A stretch of DNA of 26,657 nucleotides from Candidatus Ethanoperedens thermophilum (lineage in GTDB: Archaea > Halobacteriota > Methanosarcinia > Methanosarcinales > EX4572-44): positions 13,917-40,573 of the forward strand of contig WNEG01000087.1 in the NCBI GenBank assembly GCA_012910725.1, written 5' to 3'. Both the position numbers and the translations under genes were made by a program. The notes beneath the pieces were generated by a model. That model did not search any database. It was not told the DNA's origin and saw only the letters and a program-made list of their open reading frames with translations. The stretch's first letter is position 1. The number at the start of each line of letters is the position of its first letter. Shown piece by piece: positions 23,686-26,657 of the stretch.

Positions 23686-24588
23686 GCGTGATCTTATCCA
23701 CTGACTAACCAGGTTCATCCCAAATGTCATGAGAAATAGTACCATACCTATTGCAAATATGGATTTGTATGCGATACTGCCGGCAGGAGTATCTCCAAGA
23801 CTTACCTGCACAATGTAAGCAGTCATTGTTTGTATGCTTTCAAAGATGTTGAGGGTTATATTTGGTGTGGCGCCTGCTGCAAGTGTTACTGCCATAGTCT
23901 CCCCAACAGCTCTTGAAATTGCAAGGATAAACGATGCAAGGATTCCAGAAAGAGCTGATGGCAAAACAACTCTTGTTGTTACTTCATATTTGGTAGCACC
24001 AAGAGCATAAGCACCCTCCCTGAGTGTGCGTGGCACGCTTCTAATCGCATCTTCACTCAGACTTGACACCATCGGGAGTATCATTATCCCAACCACGATG
24101 CAGGCACTCGCGGCATTAAAGATATCTGTTCCTGGTACCAGTTTTCTGATAATGGGGGTGACAAACATGACCGCAAAGCATCCATAGACTACGGTTGGTA
24201 TGCCAGCAAGCATCTCTATTACTGGTTTAACGATTCCGCGTGTGCGTTCATTTGCATATTCGCTTAAATATATAGCACTCGTAAGCCCTATGGGAAGAGC
24301 AATAATGCTTGATCCTATGGCTATAAGTAATGTACCATTAATAAGTGGCAGCACCCCAAAATAGGATGGCGAGTAGGTTGGTGCCCACCTTGTCCCGGTT
24401 AGAAATTCGATGATACTTACATCTCTAAAAAAGGAAACTGTTTCAGAAAGTAGTACCAGCACAATACCGATTGTAACGAAGATGGATATTAATGCGCATA
24501 CAAAAAGATAGCGTTCGATAATCTTTTCCTTTACAGTATTATAGCTATGCACTGCCACGTTTGCAATCCCTTCAGTTGTTGTGTCCAT
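23665..24588 (-). CDS. pstC: Phosphate ABC transporter permease PstC
   Basis: 307 aa, with about six transmembrane helices. ALPIGLTSAIYLSEYANERT and the EAA-type loop TLREGAYALGATKYEVTTRV identify the phosphate permease family. It pairs with PstA. The ATG at 24588 gives MDTTTEGIANVAVHSYNTVK, and the ribosome-binding site is weak. No pstS is seen upstream, where ccmC lies instead, so the substrate-binding protein must be encoded elsewhere. Its stop codon lies at the TnpB element boundary and one or more of its bases may come from the element. Confidence 0.94.
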   Translation of the reverse strand: MDTTTEGIANVAVHSYNTVKEKIIERYLFVCALISIFVTIGIVLVLLSETVSFFRDVSIIEFLTGTRWAPTYSPSYFGVLPLINGTLLIAIGSSIIALPIGLTSAIYLSEYANERTRGIVKPVIEMLAGIPTVVYGCFAVMFVTPIIRKLVPGTDIFNAASACIVVGIMILPMVSSLSEDAIRSVPRTLREGAYALGATKYEVTTRVVLPSALSGILASFILAISRAVGETMAVTLAAGATPNITLNIFESIQTMTAYIVQVSLGDTPAGSIAYKSIFAIGMVLFLMTFGMNLVSQWIRSRYREVYE

Positions 24589-24636
24589 GCAGGTAGTACT
24601 TTCAACAGAGATAAAGTTGGTGTTTGTGTTATGTCA

Positions 24637-24975
24637 CTGCATACTGCGTATGCAGAACCACACACTCCGTGTGCGGAAACAACTCTCAGTTGCTGTACAA
24701 CTTCGTTGTGCAGAGATAGCTGGTAACCCCAATTCTTTATTGCTGTACAACTTCGTTGTGCAGAAATTACAAGTAACTCTCGACTACGAAATAGTTGAGT
24801 TGCGCAAAGCAATCGAGTGCAGAAAATTACAAGTAACTCTCGACTACGAAATAGTTGAGTTGCGCAAAGCAATCGAGTGCAGAAAACTACAAGTAACTCT
24901 CGACTACGAAATAGTCGAGTTGCGCAAAGCAATCGAGTGCAGAAAAGTAACTCTTGATTGTGCCAGCAATCAAGT
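24637..24975. repeat. Hairpin cassette between ccmC and pstC
   Basis: Modules in order are TGCATACTGCGTATGCA (24638-24654), CCACACACTCCGTGTGCGG (24658-24676), TGTACAACTTCGTTGTGCA (24694-24712 and 24744-24762), three ~60-bp tandem units (24762-24940) and CTTGATTG...CAATCAAG (24953-24974). It is flanked by a 22-bp direct repeat, 19 of 22 identical (24615-24636 and 24976-24997), that begins at the ccmC stop codon. The same three hairpin modules occur in the pstB/phoU cassette in another order. Confidence 0.85.
24762..24940. repeat. Three tandem 60-bp repeats
   Basis: Units at 24762-24820, 24821-24880 and 24881-24940 differ at about three positions. Each contains the stem CTCGACTA-CGAAA-TAGTTGAG (TAGTCGAG in unit 3) and TTGC-GCAAA-GCAA, inside an outer CTCGA...TCGAG. 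There are no unique spacers, so this is not a CRISPR array. Confidence 0.9.
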
Positions 24976-24994
24976 AGTTGGTGTTTATGTTGGG

Positions 24995-25762
24995 TCATAG
25001 ATTGCCAGTGCACTGCTCTACAAGATTTGCTTGATGCTCTATGCGATCTTTAAGTTTTTCATTATCTATACGTATTAATATCAAGGTTACTGCTAACGTA
25101 ACATACGCTGCAAGGTTTAACAATAGGGGGAATATCACATCTGTGCCATGTATGCCGCCACCACCAATTACCAGCGGATGGTGTGCCCTCCAGAGTCTAA
25201 TCGAAAGAAAACTTAGTGGCACGCCCATAAACCCAACAACCCCAAATACTGCTGATAACCTGGCTCTTTTCTCTGGCTCTTCGATCGCCTGTCGTAACAC
25301 GAGATAAGATAGGTAAATGAGGAATACAACAAGTGAGGTGGTAAGCCTGACATCCCATAACCAGTATACTCCCCATGCGCTTTTTGCCCAGATGGATCCG
25401 CTTATCAGTGTGAGGGCTGCAAATAACACACCAACCTCGGCCGCAGAATATGCTCTAAAGTCCCACAATTGTGCATCGAATTGCTTCTGCAAATTTAGGA
25501 TGGTACGACCGCCAGTCCTAAGATACATAACACTTGATAAAAACATAATAGCAAAGGCGATATATGCGGTCATCGCTATTGGTAAATGAAAATAAAAAAT
25601 TTTAAAACTGCTTTGATAGTCATGCCACTGCTGATCGGTCATAAAATCCCCGCGTTCACCAGGATCAACAGGAACAGGTGCAATAGTAAACACCATGATA
25701 CTGGCATATAGGACTAAAACCAGTGACAAAAATATGAGAAATTTTTTAAACGAGACAGTCAT
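24995..25762 (-). CDS. ccmC: Cytochrome c maturation haem exporter CcmC
   Basis: 255 aa with about six transmembrane segments. The tryptophan-rich haem-handling loop is WGVYWLWD (130-137), and likely haem-ligand histidines are in FYFHLP (H59) and WRAHHP (H194/H195). CcmC presents haem for loading on CcmE in system I cytochrome c maturation. Its presence indicates c-type cytochromes, as known in ANME and related alkane oxidisers. No other ccm gene is seen, although the end of the window is close. Its stop codon starts the duplicated junction in front of the pst genes. Confidence 0.92.
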   Translation of the reverse strand: MTVSFKKFLIFLSLVLVLYASIMVFTIAPVPVDPGERGDFMTDQQWHDYQSSFKIFYFHLPIAMTAYIAFAIMFLSSVMYLRTGGRTILNLQKQFDAQLWDFRAYSAAEVGVLFAALTLISGSIWAKSAWGVYWLWDVRLTTSLVVFLIYLSYLVLRQAIEEPEKRARLSAVFGVVGFMGVPLSFLSIRLWRAHHPLVIGGGGIHGTDVIFPLLLNLAAYVTLAVTLILIRIDNEKLKDRIEHQANLVEQCTGNL

Positions 25763-25898
25763 TTGCGAAAGTCATGGGTTATATTCCATAAAATCCTTTG
25801 CATTTAAACGATAGACGTTGGAAGGGCTATCAAATTAGCTTTAAAAGTTCCGGTTCCTAATTTGATGGACCTCTTTACATACTTATAAACAGAAAATA

Positions 25899-25907
25899 TT
25901 ATATACC
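25899..25907 (+). promoter_or_regulatory. TATA box for the 25929 gene
   Basis: TTATATACC 22-30 nt before the ATG, giving a nearly leaderless transcript. It is divergent from ccmC, whose own TATA-like sequence would lie near 25779-25793. Confidence 0.5.
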
Positions 25908-25928
25908 ATAATTAATGAGTTTTAAGTA

Positions 25929-26561
25929 ATGTTTCGTAAAAAAGATGAGAAAGAATCTGAACACAAAAATCGAAGTAATCTATATTTCTTTATTGGTTTA
26001 GGTGTATTTTTATTAATCACTTTTATAGTAATTGCTCCAACAGAAACACATCACTATGAAGTTGAAGTTTCTTACATCGATACAGAAACATATACTGAAA
26101 AGGAACCTTATGAAACACAAGAATCATATCAAGCACAAGAACCTTATCAAGATGTAGATTATTACACGGATAACGTTCCGGTAGAGGAAAGTGTTCCTTA
26201 CACTGATTACGAAACAGTTGTTTATAATGCCCCACCTGAACAATATTATTCTAGTTGTGGTTCTGATTGCACATGTACTGATTATAGTTGGACTGGAGAT
26301 TGTATTCAATGCACTTGTTCAGTTGCAGTAACTAGATATAAAATTCAAACTGTTTATCAAGAGATCCAAAAAGAAAGACCAGTTACTAAATATAGAACTC
26401 TAACAAAATACCGTACTGTTACTAAATATAGAGATGTCGAAAAAACAAGAGAAGTTATGAAAACTAAAATGGAGCCAAGACAAATGGAAGTAAATTGGAT
26501 ACTTGGCTTTAAAATGCCTTTTAAATTACATTTTCCATATATTTCTAATGAAAATGAATAA
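25929..26561 (+). CDS. Membrane-anchored Tyr/Thr-rich repeat protein
   Basis: 210 aa, not assigned to a family. A charged N-terminus (MFRKKDEKESEHKNRSNLYF) is followed by one transmembrane helix (about 20-36) and then an external region of short Tyr-rich repeats (YETQESYQAQEPYQDVDYYT). A compact Cys cluster follows (C110, C114, C116, C125, C128, C130), then basic repeats (TKYRTLTKYRTVTKYRDVEK). The six cysteines could form disulfides or a metal site. AT content is visibly higher than in the neighbours, suggesting recent acquisition or different selection. Confidence 0.8.
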   Translation: MFRKKDEKESEHKNRSNLYFFIGLGVFLLITFIVIAPTETHHYEVEVSYIDTETYTEKEPYETQESYQAQEPYQDVDYYTDNVPVEESVPYTDYETVVYNAPPEQYYSSCGSDCTCTDYSWTGDCIQCTCSVAVTRYKIQTVYQEIQKERPVTKYRTLTKYRTVTKYRDVEKTREVMKTKMEPRQMEVNWILGFKMPFKLHFPYISNENE

Positions 26562-26657
26562 AACTCATATATTTATTGTGATAGTATTAGTGTTTGCCTT
26601 TGTAGTTTTTGGCTATTATATTTATTCATATAATCAAGATTTTCAACAAGATTTAGC
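26548..26657 (+). CDS. Start of a membrane or exported protein (partial)
   Basis: The frame begins with an ATG at 26548 (or 26554) that overlaps the previous gene's 3' end and runs off the window: MKMNKTHIFIVIVLVFAFVV followed by FGYYIYSYNQDFQQDL. It is one hydrophobic helix or signal sequence. It is probably co-transcribed with the 25929 gene. Function unknown. Confidence 0.65.
   Translation, partial: MKMNKTHIFIVIVLVFAFVVFGYYIYSYNQDFQQDL

Noticed and set aside
22556..23701. 381-aa open frame antisense to tnpB
   Set aside because: It is a mirror of the tnpB coding frame, with no recognisable domains; tnpB has all catalytic motifs.
24762..24940. Possible CRISPR array
   Set aside because: The 60-bp units are contiguous tandem repeats with no unique spacers and no cas genes nearby.
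24531..25013. Long open frames across the ccmC/pstC cassette on both strands
   Set aside because: The translations are repetitive and arise from tandem and palindromic DNA lacking stops; no start site or protein-like composition supports them.

Overview
The window is archaeal chromosome, most likely from a methane- or short-alkane-metabolising member of the Halobacteriota/Euryarchaeota (ANME- or Syntrophoarchaeum-like). The evidence is a split RNA polymerase B subunit (rpoB'' and rpoB') with rpoH, methenyl-tetrahydromethanopterin cyclohydrolase (mch), LarC, TATA-box promoters with short leaders, a dockerin-bearing PQQ-like propeller protein and a CcmC haem exporter. The species cannot be fixed from this sequence.

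Layout. 1-5.6 kb (minus strand): tRNA-Lys(UUU), an IscB (OMEGA) element, then rpoH-rpoB2-rpoB1, with rpoA1 apparently starting at the very edge. 5.6-6.8 kb: larC. 7.1-8.15 kb: a HEPN/MNT toxin-antitoxin pair between tiny ORFs. 8.2-9.5 kb: secreted PQQ-propeller/dockerin protein. 9.6-10.0 kb: a dispersed repeat carrying a nested palindrome. 10.0-13.7 kb: methionyl-tRNA synthetase, then an OLD-like ATPase and a TOPRIM protein. 13.9-16.2 kb: mdh-fumA-fumB, a malate/oxaloacetate/fumarate segment of a partial TCA cycle. 16.3-19.4 kb: repeats, a HicBA-type pair, mch, and a RelE-type pair. 19.4-19.8 kb: a TnpB relic. 19.8-25.8 kb (minus strand): ccmC-pstC-pstA-pstB-phoU, interrupted by a TnpB element and by two hairpin-rich cassettes. 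25.9 kb to the end: a membrane-anchored Tyr/Thr-rich protein and the start of another membrane or exported protein.

Two things stand out. First, the IscB and TnpB elements share both terminal sequences although their genes point opposite ways relative to those ends. Both sit immediately before the start codon of a host gene (rpoH, pstA). No TnpA is present. The IscB omega-RNA region lies only about 25-29 nt behind the 3' end of tRNA-Lys, so a tRNA-omega-RNA co-transcript is plausible. The iscB stop codon overlaps the rpoH start codon, so iscB has become the first protein gene ahead of the RNA polymerase genes.

Second, a family of short perfect hairpins (8- or 7-bp stem, 3-nt loop of type TNC, which is GNA on the other strand) is assembled in different orders into cassettes. 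At three tight operon junctions (rpoB2/rpoB1, pstB/phoU, ccmC/pstC) the cassette is flanked by an imperfect ~20-22 bp duplication of the junction. Where stop and start codons are close together, each flank keeps both. This looks like a small insertion element that preserves both neighbouring genes, and I do not recognise it as a described family.
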